Positions 24,100 through 32,513 are shown, counted from the first letter of the stretch. The stretch is 38,745 bases of DNA from an uncultured Prevotellaceae bacterium (GCA_937877605.1 CALFJA010000023.1:1-38745); one strand, 5' to 3'. The notes: a model not told the origin generated them from the sequence alone. Numbers and translations: made by a program.

Positions 24100-26408
24100 A
24101 ACAATTCGCAGTTTCCCTCATTCTCTTTTTCGCTGCCACAACAACACTGCAGGCACAAGAACCGGTCGAACTGGTCAACCCCCTCATGGGTACCGACAAT
24201 ACCTACGAACTGTCTTCTGGCAACACCTACCCTGCCATCGCCCGCCCGTTCGGCATGAATTTCTGGACACCCCAGACCGGACTGATGGGCAACGGCTGGC
24301 AATACACCTATCACGCCACGAAGATTCGCGGCTTCAAGCAGACCCACCAGCCCAGTCCATGGATTAACGACTACGGGCAGTTCAGCCTCTTCCCGATGAC
24401 GGACCGCCCCTGCTTCGACGAGGAAGAACGGGCCTCGTGGTTCAGCCACAAGTCAGAGACAGTCCATCCTCACTATTATTCGGTCTATCTTGCCGACTAC
24501 GACATCACCACCGAGCTGACTCCGACGAGCCGGGCATGCCTTTTCCGCATCCACTACCCTGCCGGACGGGCAGCATGGCTTATTGTCGATGCCTTCGACC
24601 GCGGCTCGGCCATCAAGGTGGACACCCTCCATCGGCGCATCAGCGGCTACTCCACGCGCAACAGCGGAGGGGTGCCCGAAGGATTCAAGAACTGCTTAGT
24701 GATGGAGTTTGACGCCCCCATAGAAGAAATTATCGCCGTAACCGACGGACAAGAACAGCCGGGACAACTTGCTGCCGAGGGCAACCATGCCGGCTGCATG
24801 ATAAAGTTCCGGACCGACAGTCAGACGGTAGTGCATGCAAAGGTGGCATCCTCGTTCATCAGCGAGGAGCAAGCGCAGCGCAACCTGCAAGAAGTAAATG
24901 GGAAAAACTTCGATGAAATGGTCGAAAACGGGCGCTCCGAATGGAATGAGATGCTCTCGCGCATCACCGTGGAGGGCGGCACTCAGACAGAGCGTTCCAC
25001 CTTCTACTCGTGCCTCTACCGCTGTTTGCTGTTTCCACGCAGTTTCTATGAGATGGACGGCCAGGGAAACCCCATCCACTACAGCCCCTACAACGGCAAG
25101 GTGGAGGAGGGCTATCTTTTCACCGACACGGGCTTCTGGGACACTTTCCGTGCCCTGATGCCGCTACTGAACCTTGTCTACGGCGATGTGGCCGTCAGGA
25201 TACAGGAGGGACTTGTCAATGCTTACAAGGAGAGCGGGTACCTCCCCGAGTGGGCGAGTCCCGGCCATCGCGACTGCATGGTGGGCAACAACTCCGCCTC
25301 GGTGGTGGCCGATGCGTGGCTGAAAGGCATCCGCGCTTCGAATCCGCAAGTGCTGTGGGAAGCCGTGGTGCACGGTGCACAGACGGAACATCCCACCGTC
25401 CCGTCGACCGGAAGGAAGGGTGCAGAAGCCTACAACCGGCTGGGCTATGTCCCCTACGACAGCGGCATCAAGGAGAATGTGGCCCGGACGCTGGAATATG
25501 CCTACGATGACTGGTGCATCTACCAATTCGGCAAGTCGCTTGGCAAGGGCGAAAAGGAACTTAAGGCCTATAAAGAGCGAGCCTTCAACTATCGCAATGT
25601 GTTTGATGCCAGCCAGGGCTTGATGCGCGGACGGAATGCCGACGGCTCGTGGCAGGAGCCCTACAACCCGTTCAAATGGGGCGATGCGTTCACCGAGGGC
25701 AATGCCTGGCACTGGACATGGTGCGTCTTCCACGATCCGGCCGGGCTGATACGGCTCATGGGAGGCGACGCAGCCTTCAACCGTGCGCTGGACAGTGTGT
25801 TCACACTTCCGCCCGTCTTCGACGACAGTTACTACGGGTTCACCATCCACGAGATACGCGAGATGCAAATCATGAACATGGGAAACTACGCCCACGGGAA
25901 CCAACCCATACAGCACATGATTTACCTCTACAACTATTCCGGGCAGCCTTGGAAGGCGCAGGAGCGGGTCCGCGAGGTAATGCGCCGCTTCTACACGCCG
26001 ACACCCGACGGCTATTGCGGCGACGAGGACAACGGACAGACCTCGGCATGGTATGTCTTCTCGGCAATGGGCTTCTATCCCGTATGCCCGGGGAGCAACC
26101 AATATGTGCTGGGCTCGCCGCTGTTCAGTCGCACCACCATCCGAATGGCCGACGGGAAGACGGTCAGCATCACCACGGAGGCCCAACAACCACCCCCCCA
26201 AACAACCAAACAACCAAACGACCAAACAACCAAACAACCAGTCTACATCGCCTCCATACTGCTGAACGGGCACAACTGGACCAAGAACTACCTGGAGCAC
26301 GAAACACTCTGCAAGGGTGCAGACCTGCATTTAACCCTCAGCAGTACACCTAACAAGCAGCGTGGCACGGCAACTGCCGACCGCCCCTACTCCATGTCGG
26401 CCAAATAA
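24096..26408 (+). CDS. GH92 alpha-mannosidase (second of pair) with in-frame repeat tract
   Basis: A 770-residue exported GH92 enzyme with signal peptide ending at LQAQ (about residue 21). Catalytic regions are present: TEGNAWHWTWCVFHD (about 532-546) and CGDEDNGQTSAWYVFSAMGFYP (about 640). It differs from its neighbour at the segment following the catalytic acid, reading GNQPIQHMIYLYNY where the first reads ANEPDIAYPYLFSY, so the pair likely differs in linkage preference. Near the C-terminus (about residues 702-716) the protein contains QTTKQPNDQTTKQP, encoded by five AAACAACC-type 8-mers (26200-26239). That insertion lies between the beta strand SITTEAQ and VYIASILLNG, in a loop of the fold. 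Confidence 0.94.
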   Translation: MKQFAVSLILFFAATTTLQAQEPVELVNPLMGTDNTYELSSGNTYPAIARPFGMNFWTPQTGLMGNGWQYTYHATKIRGFKQTHQPSPWINDYGQFSLFPMTDRPCFDEEERASWFSHKSETVHPHYYSVYLADYDITTELTPTSRACLFRIHYPAGRAAWLIVDAFDRGSAIKVDTLHRRISGYSTRNSGGVPEGFKNCLVMEFDAPIEEIIAVTDGQEQPGQLAAEGNHAGCMIKFRTDSQTVVHAKVASSFISEEQAQRNLQEVNGKNFDEMVENGRSEWNEMLSRITVEGGTQTERSTFYSCLYRCLLFPRSFYEMDGQGNPIHYSPYNGKVEEGYLFTDTGFWDTFRALMPLLNLVYGDVAVRIQEGLVNAYKESGYLPEWASPGHRDCMVGNNSASVVADAWLKGIRASNPQVLWEAVVHGAQTEHPTVPSTGRKGAEAYNRLGYVPYDSGIKENVARTLEYAYDDWCIYQFGKSLGKGEKELKAYKERAFNYRNVFDASQGLMRGRNADGSWQEPYNPFKWGDAFTEGNAWHWTWCVFHDPAGLIRLMGGDAAFNRALDSVFTLPPVFDDSYYGFTIHEIREMQIMNMGNYAHGNQPIQHMIYLYNYSGQPWKAQERVREVMRRFYTPTPDGYCGDEDNGQTSAWYVFSAMGFYPVCPGSNQYVLGSPLFSRTTIRMADGKTVSITTEAQQPPPQTTKQPNDQTTKQPVYIASILLNGHNWTKNYLEHETLCKGADLHLTLSSTPNKQRGTATADRPYSMSAK
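26200..26240 (+). repeat. Tandem AAACAACC array inside the second GH92 gene
   Basis: Five 8-bp units: AAACAACC, AAACAACC, AAACGACC, AAACAACC, AAACAACC, preceded by a C-tract (26193-26199). Because 8 is not a multiple of 3, gain or loss of one unit would shift the last roughly 55 codons. Related to the array at 18173-18206. Confidence 0.85.
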
Positions 26409-26544
26409 AGGGGGAAGAAGCACACCCGAAAATCGTAAAAATCCTTGACAAAACGAAAAAGTGTGCAATGTGGAAAAGAGATGGCTTAAGTGCATTTTTT
26501 CGCCATTTCACCGGAATATTTCGGACATTTTTCCATCAGCGAAA

Positions 26545-26660
26545 CTGCAACTGAGCCCCGTTTGGACATCCATTTCCTCCCGATTGAGGTGCCAAACCCG
26601 TCCTGTCGTACTGCAAGTGAGCCCCAAACGCCCGACAAGTGGGTCCCGGTTGGAGAACCG
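26545..26660 (+). repeat. Copy C of the dispersed repeat (GAGCCCC core)
   Basis: Carries the core twice: CAACTGAGCCCCGTTTGG (26548-26565) and CAAGTGAGCCCCAAACGCC (26614-26632), and ends in GGTTGGAGAACCG like the GTTGGAAAAC end of copy A. The left flank (GGAATATTTCGGACATTTTT) matches copy B's flank. Internal pairing is weaker than in copies A, B and D. Confidence 0.65.
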
Positions 26661-26841
26661 CTTGCCGACTGAAATTTTCAAAAAGCCGACAACAGACTGA
26701 TTGACAGTAACTTACAAAATTGTTGCAAAAATTGTTTTTTCGCGCCTCATGCTGCCGGCACAGGTGCAAAACTGATAAAAATGGATGTTTTGGAACCAGT
26801 GTGCAGTAAATAATCACGACAACAGCAGCACAAAAAAAGAA

Positions 26842-26872
26842 AGAGCGCAGACCCGAGTGGGGTCTGCGCTCT
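26842..26872 (-). terminator. Terminator of the M48-NfeD-SPFH operon
   Basis: A perfect 13-bp stem (AGAGCGCAGACCC, 26842-26854, with 26860-26872) and a 5-nt loop. On the minus strand a T-rich tail follows. It lies 26 bp beyond the SPFH stop codon. Confidence 0.9.
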
Positions 26873-26897
26873 CGTTGTATGTTCGTCTGCGGAAAAA

Positions 26898-27848
26898 CTA
26901 CTCCGACTTGAAAAGTTCCTTGATGCCTGCCAGCGAGCCCAGCACATTGGTGGCTTCGTAGGGCAGGAATACTGTCTTCTGCTGCGGGTTCTGCGCCATT
27001 TCTTCCATCATCTGGATATATTTCTGGGCCAGGAGGTAATTAGCAGGGTTGGTACTCTTGCCCACCGCCTCCGTAATCTTGTTGATGGCGATGGCCTCTG
27101 CCTCTGCCTTGCGGATGCGTGCAGTAGCTTCACCCTCGGCGTTGAGTATGGCTTGCTGCTTGGCAGCCTCCGCGCGGTTGATGGTAGAGGTCTTCTCACC
27201 CTCCGACTGGAGGATGGCGGCCTGTTTCTGCCCCTCGCTGGTGAGGATGGTGGCACGCTTGTTCCGCTCGGCCTGCATCTGCTTTTCCATGGCCTGGAGC
27301 ACGCTCGACGGAGGAATGATGTCCTGCAGCTCCACGCGATTGACCTTCACGCCCCACTTGTCGGTGGCATCGTCGAGCACGGCACGCAACTTCGTGTTGA
27401 TGGTGTCGCGGCTGGTGAGCGTCTGGTCCAGTTCCAACTCACCGATGATGTTACGCAGTGTCGTCTGGGTCAGCTTCTCTATGGCGTTGGGAAGGTTGCT
27501 GATTTCGTACACGGCCTTGAAAGGATCGACTATCTGGAAGTAAAGCAGGGCATTGATCTGCATCTGGATGTTGTCCTTGGTGATAACATTCTGCTTGTCG
27601 AAGTCGTACACCTGTTCGCGAAGGTCGATGGAGTCGCTGTATACATAGCGGCCTCGGCTCAGTGTGATGACATCCTTTGCACGGTCGATGATGGGGACGA
27701 TGACATTGATGCCAGGCGAAAGCGTGGCATAGTATTTACCCAACCGTTCTACGATTTTTGTCTCCGACTGGGGAATGATCACTACAGCCATCTTGACAAA
27801 GATGAGTGCCAGGATGACAATGGCAATGAGGAAATAGGTTGCTAACAT
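26898..27848 (-). CDS. SPFH/band-7 (stomatin/QmcA-like) membrane protein
   Basis: A 316-residue protein with one N-terminal membrane helix (residues 3-27), a band-7 domain from VIIPQSETKIVERLGKYYATL (about 23) to about 190, then a long Glu/Ala/Lys-rich coiled coil (SEGQKQAAILQSEGEKTSTI ...) that promotes oligomerisation. SPFH proteins form ring- or cage-like assemblies that organise membrane domains and regulate membrane proteases. It is last in the operon after NfeD (57-bp gap), the usual partner of this SPFH class. Confidence 0.95.
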   Translation of the reverse strand: MLATYFLIAIVILALIFVKMAVVIIPQSETKIVERLGKYYATLSPGINVIVPIIDRAKDVITLSRGRYVYSDSIDLREQVYDFDKQNVITKDNIQMQINALLYFQIVDPFKAVYEISNLPNAIEKLTQTTLRNIIGELELDQTLTSRDTINTKLRAVLDDATDKWGVKVNRVELQDIIPPSSVLQAMEKQMQAERNKRATILTSEGQKQAAILQSEGEKTSTINRAEAAKQQAILNAEGEATARIRKAEAEAIAINKITEAVGKSTNPANYLLAQKYIQMMEEMAQNPQQKTVFLPYEATNVLGSLAGIKELFKSE

Positions 27849-27905
27849 AGTATAAGTGTTGTTTATGAGTGTGCTATATATTATAATAATGTACGGATTT
27901 CCCGC

Positions 27906-28358
27906 CTACCCGGCTGGTTCTACGGTGACGATGAGGCTCTCGCGCTCCACTATTCTCACGCGTTCTCCTTTTGCGATGGCCTTTCCGCCGGTAGTAACGG
28001 CCTTCCATTGGTCGCCGTCTATCTGGACATAGCCGGACTCGTTGGGCTCAATGCCTTCCACAAGTTTGCCCACGCGGCCAATCAGTGCATCGGCATTGCT
28101 GATGCGTTCTTTCTGTTTGCCATGCAGCCAGCGTGTCAGCGGCGGCCGGATAAAGATGAGGCTCAGTGTCGAGCAGACGGCAAACACCAGCACTTGCAGC
28201 CAGATGCTGTCGGCAAACAGACTGGCGAGGGAACTGCCGAGAGCGCCAATGGCAAAGCAGGTGAATACGAAATCACCCGAAGACACCTCGACAATCATCA
28301 GGATGAAGGCCAGGGTGAGCCACAGGAGCCACATGTTTTCTTGCAGATATTGTATCAT
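27906..28358 (-). CDS. NfeD-family membrane protein
   Basis: A 150-residue short-form NfeD protein. Three hydrophobic segments lie between residues 8 and 70 (WLLWLTLAFILMIVEV, VFTCFAIGALGSSLASLFA, LQVLVFAVCSTLSLIFI), followed by a C-terminal OB-fold domain (ADALIGRVGKLVEGI ... GYVQIDGDQWKAVTTGG ... VRIVERESLIVTVEP). It lacks the long-form serine-protease domain. NfeD proteins bind SPFH partners and modulate their assembly. Its start overlaps the end of the M48 gene by 4 nt (ATGA). Confidence 0.94.
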   Translation of the reverse strand: MIQYLQENMWLLWLTLAFILMIVEVSSGDFVFTCFAIGALGSSLASLFADSIWLQVLVFAVCSTLSLIFIRPPLTRWLHGKQKERISNADALIGRVGKLVEGIEPNESGYVQIDGDQWKAVTTGGKAIAKGERVRIVERESLIVTVEPAG

Positions 28359-29203
28359 TTCTTCGTTGTTTTGGTGGTTTTGCTTGTAGTGGCAGGCTTG
28401 TAATACTTCATGGCCTCTGGCAACTGCTGCTGTATGGCGGCTATACGCTTGGCGTCAGAGGGGTGGTCGCTGAACATGTCGCTCTGGTTGCTGTTGCCCG
28501 ACTGGGCTGCCATCCGCTGCCAGAAACTTACTGCCACTTCCGGATTATAGCCTGCCATAGCGGCAAAGATGAGCCCCATGTAGTCGGCTTCGCTCTCGTT
28601 GTCGCGCGAGTATTTCAGGCTGCGGAACTGGAATCCTGCTGCAAATATCTGCGACAAAGCACTTGTCGTGTTGGCATCAATGCCGGCAACGGCACCTGCA
28701 ACGGACAGTGCCTGCATGCCGTATTGCGCCTTCATCTGCTTCGATATCTGCTCAGCGGAATGCTTGGCTACGGCATGTGCTATCTCGTGTCCCAGCACAA
28801 TGGCGAGCGAGGCTTCGTCTTTCGTCACGGGAAGGAGCCCCTCGTAGACAACAATCTTGCCACCGGGCATGCAGAAAGCATTGACATTCTTATCCTGTAT
28901 CAGGTTGAATTCCCACTTGAAGTTATTCAGTTCTGCAGCAAGTCCGTTGCTCCTGAGATAGGACTCAACGGCATTGGCGAGGTTTTGCCCCACCCGCTTC
29001 ACTATGGCTGTATTGGTGGCGTCGGTCGAAATCTTGGCCGACTGCATGTATTTGGTATATTCCTGCGAACTGAGCGAGAGAATCTGCTCGTCGGAAACCA
29101 TCAAGGACTGCTTCCGGCCGGTAATGGGTACGGTACGCGTTGTGCCGCAGGCTGCAAGCAACACCGATGCCAAGGTAATGGCGATAATGTGTCTTAGTTT
29201 CAT
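28355..29203 (-). CDS. M48-family metalloprotease, lipoprotein
   Basis: A 282-residue zinc protease. The signal peptide ends in a lipobox (LLAAC, lipidated Cys19). The HExxH motif is H139-E140-I-A-H143 in VLGHEIAHAVAKH, and the third ligand lies in NESEADYMGL (about 202-211). This is the compact LoiP/BepA-like form, which in E. coli clears or matures outer-membrane proteins. The C-terminal ...SDMFSDHPSDAKRIAAIQQQLPEA segment is also typical of the family. It heads an overlapping operon with NfeD and SPFH, so proteolysis may be organised by the SPFH assembly. Confidence 0.95.
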   Translation of the reverse strand: MKLRHIIAITLASVLLAACGTTRTVPITGRKQSLMVSDEQILSLSSQEYTKYMQSAKISTDATNTAIVKRVGQNLANAVESYLRSNGLAAELNNFKWEFNLIQDKNVNAFCMPGGKIVVYEGLLPVTKDEASLAIVLGHEIAHAVAKHSAEQISKQMKAQYGMQALSVAGAVAGIDANTTSALSQIFAAGFQFRSLKYSRDNESEADYMGLIFAAMAGYNPEVAVSFWQRMAAQSGNSNQSDMFSDHPSDAKRIAAIQQQLPEAMKYYKPATTSKTTKTTKK

Positions 29204-29232
29204 TGCTGTTTGATTTTTAGGGTTTCATTTGA

Positions 29233-29240
29233 CAAAGATA
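29233..29240 (-). promoter_or_regulatory. -7 box for the M48-NfeD-SPFH operon
   Basis: Minus-strand TATCTTTG matches TAnnTTTG, 29 bp before the start at 29203. Confidence 0.65.
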
Positions 29241-29329
29241 GTGTTTTTCTCTGAATGTAAACCATTCTTAGAAATTTTTCTTTCACAGGGCGTTTTTCTC
29301 TGTATTTATGCTGTTTTTCGTCTTTTTTC

Positions 29330-29360
29330 TTGTGGCTTTGCACTGTATTCCGTACTTTTG
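29330..29360 (+). promoter_or_regulatory. Promoter of the AraC-type regulator
   Basis: TTG (29330-29332), 20-bp spacer, TACTTTTG (29353-29360): a good match to the Bacteroidota -33/-7 promoter. The start codon at 29381 follows after 20 bp. Confidence 0.7.
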
Positions 29361-29380
29361 TGTGGAAAAATGGAATAATT

Positions 29381-30268
29381 ATGACTAGCAAGAAGTTGTT
29401 CAATGAGATTTCGGTTAACCAGTCGAAGACCATTTACGATGTTCAAAGTTGCATCGGTAGCGACCTGGCTTTGTTCGACAAGTTCGAAGATGTGCCCATT
29501 CTGACGGAGTCGCGTCGCATGAACGGCGTTTTCGTAGCCCTCTGCCTGGAGGGCTCGGCCCGCTATACGGTAGACACAAAAGAGCAGTTGGTCAGAAAGA
29601 ACGATGTCATCATCATCAGCAAGGGACAGGTGGTGGGCGACTATATGCTGAGCCGCGACTGCCGGGGACTGGCCATATTGGCATCGACGGGCTTCTATCA
29701 GGAAGTGATTTCCGATGTGAACGAGCTTGCCACTCTGTTCTTCCTGTCGTTCAGCCGCCCGGTATACAATCTTGAAGAGTCGACCGTCGAAATGTTTGCC
29801 AACTACTTCCATGTCATCAAGAACCGCGTAGACAACACCGAGCACCAGTACCGCGAAGCCGTGGTCAAGACCTTAATGCGATCCCTCATCTACGACATGG
29901 GCAATGTTATCTTCCGCTTACAGCATCGTGACGGAAACCGGCCGAAGACCCGTTCAGAGCGAGTTTTCTTCGATTTCATCGCCCTTTTGGAGAAGAATTT
30001 CAGGGTGGAGCGCCGCGTAGGCTGGTATGCCAAACAGCTGGGGATATCTCCCAAGTATCTTTCCGAGACGGTGAAGCAGGCCTCAAAGCGCACGCCCAAC
30101 GACTGGATTGACAACTATGTCATCACCGAACTGCGGCTGCTGCTGAGCAACTCCTCGAAGAGCATCAAACAGATAGCCGAGGAAATGAACTTCGTCAACC
30201 AGAGTTTCTTCGGTAAATATTTCAAGGAAAATGTAGGAGTTTCGCCCACCGAATACCGGAAAATGTAG
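29381..30268 (+). CDS. AraC-family transcriptional regulator
   Basis: A 295-residue DNA-binding protein. Residues about 20-110 form a cupin-like sensing region (VFVALCLEGSARYTVDTKEQLV ... NDVIIISKGQVV). A linker of helices follows. Residues about 200-295 hold the two helix-turn-helix motifs, with WYAKQLGISPKYLSETVKQA and SIKQIAEEMNFVNQSFFGKYFKENVGVSPTEYRK at the C-terminus. The start at MTSKKLFNEIS follows a clear promoter; an earlier in-frame ATG would begin inside the promoter. It is a single gene upstream of the symporter, which has its own promoter. The ligand and targets are not evident. Confidence 0.94.
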   Translation: MTSKKLFNEISVNQSKTIYDVQSCIGSDLALFDKFEDVPILTESRRMNGVFVALCLEGSARYTVDTKEQLVRKNDVIIISKGQVVGDYMLSRDCRGLAILASTGFYQEVISDVNELATLFFLSFSRPVYNLEESTVEMFANYFHVIKNRVDNTEHQYREAVVKTLMRSLIYDMGNVIFRLQHRDGNRPKTRSERVFFDFIALLEKNFRVERRVGWYAKQLGISPKYLSETVKQASKRTPNDWIDNYVITELRLLLSNSSKSIKQIAEEMNFVNQSFFGKYFKENVGVSPTEYRKM

Positions 30269-30294
30269 TTCTGGAGAAAAGAATGCCGGACCCT

Positions 30295-30310
30295 GACAGT
30301 TGAAACTGTC
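30295..30310. promoter_or_regulatory. Short perfect palindrome between AraC and symporter genes
   Basis: GACAGTT-GA-AACTGTC, a 7-bp inverted repeat 26 bp after the AraC stop codon. It may be a weak terminator or an operator; no T-tract follows. Confidence 0.35.
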
Positions 30311-30438
30311 CCAAAATCCTAATTGATAAGTTTAGATATTAGAACAATTGTTCCGTCTCTACAGGACAGCAATCCAGCTTTCTTCTCCTCCTTTCATAAC
30401 AATTACAGACACGGCTGCGTCTTTCTTTTATCGAAAAT

Positions 30439-30469
30439 TTTGCCATTTCGGCGATATTTGCCATATTTG
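30439..30469 (+). promoter_or_regulatory. Promoter of the symporter operon
   Basis: TTTG (30439-30442), 19-bp spacer, CATATTTG (30462-30469), one mismatch from TAnnTTTG. It supports the start codon at 30489 over an upstream in-frame ATG at 30348. Confidence 0.6.
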
Positions 30470-30488
30470 TGGAAAATTATACAAGCCC

Positions 30489-31640
30489 ATGAAGCGCATA
30501 GGACTTCTTCCTCGCATCCTGATAGCCATCCTCCTGGGAGTGGCATTGGGCTTTGTGCTGCCCATTCCGGCGGTGCGTTTCTTCGCTACTTTCAATGCCG
30601 TCTTCAGCCAGTTCCTGGGATTCATGATTCCATTGCTGATTGTCGGCCTTATTGCATCGGCCATCGGACGCATCGGCACCAATGCCGGTAAATTGCTGGT
30701 GGTTACCATTGTACTGGCATATGCCGACACGGTGCTGGCCGCCTTGCTGGCCTACGGCACCGGATCGTGGCTGTTCCCCGGGCTGATAGGTGCTCCCGAC
30801 AGTGCGCAAGTAATGAAACCAGAAGACATCCTCCCCTACTTCACACTGTCCATCCCGCCTGTCATCGATGTGATGAGCGCCTTAGTGGGTGCATTTGTGG
30901 TGGGTCTGGGCATTGCCTACCTGAAACTGGGAACCTTGAAAAAACTCTTCGACGAGTTTGAACAACTGATATCGGCCATCATCCAGCGAGCCATCGTTCC
31001 CCTGCTACCGCTATATATTTTCGGAATCTTTCTCTGCATGACGGTCAGCGGCCAGGTATTCCATATCCTGAAGGTATTCGCCGGCATCATCGTTGTTATT
31101 TTCTTACTTCACCTGTTCATACTATTCTATGAATTTGTGGCCGCCGGATGTCTGGCAAGACGCAATCCTTTCCGATTATTTTTAACAATGCTGCCCGCTT
31201 ACTTCACTGCACTGGGAACATCCTCGTCGGCCGCTACCATACCCGTTACCCTCCGGCAGGCAATCGCCAACGGCGTTTCCGAACCCGTGGCGCAGTTCTC
31301 CATACCGCTGTGCGCCACCATCCACATGTCGGGCAGTGCCATGAAGATAACGGCCTGTGCCCTCACCGTGTGCCTGATGCAGGGCATGGCGTGCGACTTC
31401 CCGCTTTTCCTGCACTTCATCCTGCTGCTGGCGGTTTGCATGGTGGCCGGTCCCGGTGTGCCGGGCGGTGCCGTCATGGCTGCCCTTGCACCACTGTCGT
31501 CCATCCTGGGCTTTGGAACCGACGAACAGGCACTCATCATTGCGCTCTACATTGCCATGGACTCGTTCGGAACTGCATGCAATGTAACGGGCGACGGAGC
31601 CATTGCCGTAATACTGGACAAATATTTCAAGACAAAATAA
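30489..31640 (+). CDS. Dicarboxylate/amino acid:cation symporter (SLC1/DAACS family)
   Basis: A 383-residue polytopic inner-membrane transporter. It begins MKRIGLLPRILIAILLGVALG and keeps the family landmarks: FSQFLGFMIPLLIVGLIASAIGRIG, the hairpin-1 serine-rich segment LGTSSSAATIPVTL, hairpin-2 GPGVPGGAVMAALA, and helix-8 CNVTGDGAIAVILDKYF. The helix-7 sequence (SGSAMKITACALTVC) departs from the usual NMDGTA sodium-site motif, so ion coupling or substrate may differ from glutamate/aspartate carriers. It is shorter than most family members. It precedes the acidic protein by 21 bp on the same strand. Confidence 0.88.
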   Translation: MKRIGLLPRILIAILLGVALGFVLPIPAVRFFATFNAVFSQFLGFMIPLLIVGLIASAIGRIGTNAGKLLVVTIVLAYADTVLAALLAYGTGSWLFPGLIGAPDSAQVMKPEDILPYFTLSIPPVIDVMSALVGAFVVGLGIAYLKLGTLKKLFDEFEQLISAIIQRAIVPLLPLYIFGIFLCMTVSGQVFHILKVFAGIIVVIFLLHLFILFYEFVAAGCLARRNPFRLFLTMLPAYFTALGTSSSAATIPVTLRQAIANGVSEPVAQFSIPLCATIHMSGSAMKITACALTVCLMQGMACDFPLFLHFILLLAVCMVAGPGVPGGAVMAALAPLSSILGFGTDEQALIIALYIAMDSFGTACNVTGDGAIAVILDKYFKTK

Positions 31641-31661
31641 ACGCACAAACAAAAACAGACT

Positions 31662-32111
31662 ATGGGATTTTTTTTAGAGAATGTGTTTGACAACGACCTC
31701 TGCAACCAGATACTTGATTCGGCCAAGGAGAAGCTGGGCGAAACCAAACTGGGAGGCATCATGGAGGAACTCGGCGTCGACACCGACGACCTGGGCAAGG
31801 TAGCCAAAGGTGTCATCAATGTGATTGGTGTGGCCCGTACCTCGGTTTCCGACGACGAAGAAGCGGAAGAGGAAACAGACGAAGAGGTGGACGAGGAAAT
31901 GGATGAAGAGGAAGAAGACCTCATCTCCGACGAGGAGGTCGTACTGGACGGTAGCGACGAAGAAGAGGAAGAATACGAAGAGGAGGAAGAAACGGAAGAG
32001 GAAGAATATGAGGAGGATGAAACTGACGGCGAGCCTGCCGAACCTTCGAAGGGAATGAAGATTGCCCGCTTCATCATTCAGATTTTGAAGAAACTTTTAA
32101 GAAAGGATTAA
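31662..32111 (+). CDS. Very acidic protein with cationic amphipathic C-terminal helix, unknown function
   Basis: A 149-residue cytosolic protein I do not recognise. Three parts are visible. Residues 1-62 look like a small helical domain (FLENVFDNDLCNQILDSAKEK ... GKVAKGVINVIGVART). Residues 64-127 are almost purely acidic, about 45 Asp/Glu in 64 residues with few other residue types. Residues 130-149 (KGMKIARFIIQILKKLLRKD) form a cationic amphipathic helix, the kind that inserts into membranes. The acidic stretch could shield the basic tail. The encoding DNA is rich in GAA/GAG. It lies 21 bp after the symporter and 4 bp before the TerB-like gene, so the three are probably cotranscribed. Confidence 0.85.
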   Translation: MGFFLENVFDNDLCNQILDSAKEKLGETKLGGIMEELGVDTDDLGKVAKGVINVIGVARTSVSDDEEAEEETDEEVDEEMDEEEEDLISDEEVVLDGSDEEEEEYEEEEETEEEEYEEDETDGEPAEPSKGMKIARFIIQILKKLLRKD

Positions 32112-32115
32112 GACC

Positions 32116-32484
32116 ATGGAAAAAATAGTATCTGTAGTAAAACTCATGGCAAAGACAGGATTGTTCTTTGCCCATGCCGACGGCAGTTACCAGCGTGCCG
32201 AGAAGCGATACATCGACAATTTCGTTTCGGGATTGAACCAGATTGGCGACCTCGACGATGCACTTCGCAATGAAGTGACCGACACCCTGCACCACACTTA
32301 CACCTTCGAAGAAATCGTGGCAGACACAAAGGCACTGGTGGCCGACTTCAGCGACAAGGAGCGCGGAGCCATCCTGCGCAGCATCAAGGGCTTCATCAAC
32401 AAGGTGATACGCGCCGACAGCAAAGTGGATTCCGCCGAGCGAGTCGCCTACGAGCAGTGGAAGGCAGCCTTCGGACTCAGTTGA
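32116..32484 (+). CDS. TerB-like protein
   Basis: A 122-residue, all-helical soluble protein. It shows the two-half pattern of TerB-like domains: FFAHADGSYQRAEKRYIDNFV (about 17-37) and NKVIRADSKVDSAERVAYEQWKAAFGLS (about 95-122), each with an Asp and Glu-containing loop that in TerB binds metal. TerB proteins belong to the tellurite-resistance/phage-inhibition group and are often linked to membrane stress complexes, but no other ter gene is near. It is 4 bp after the acidic protein gene and is followed by a terminator. Confidence 0.75.
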   Translation: MEKIVSVVKLMAKTGLFFAHADGSYQRAEKRYIDNFVSGLNQIGDLDDALRNEVTDTLHHTYTFEEIVADTKALVADFSDKERGAILRSIKGFINKVIRADSKVDSAERVAYEQWKAAFGLS

Positions 32485-32513
32485 ACACTCCGGCTGTCTG
32501 AAAAACAATAAGA

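Larger units (their letters stand above)
26409..26897. other. 489-bp intergenic region between convergent genes
   Basis: Contains repeat copy C (26545-26660), A/T-rich sequence and, at the right end, the terminator of the SPFH operon (26842-26872). I saw no gene; short open frames here overlap the repeat. Confidence 0.7.

Noticed and set aside
26200..26240. Possible CRISPR-like array
   Set aside because: Units are 8 bp, contiguous and without spacers; no cas genes are present.
25164..26330. 388-codon open frame on the minus strand
   Set aside because: Antisense to the second GH92 gene and reads through the AAACAACC array as a WLFGCLVV repeat; no independent support.
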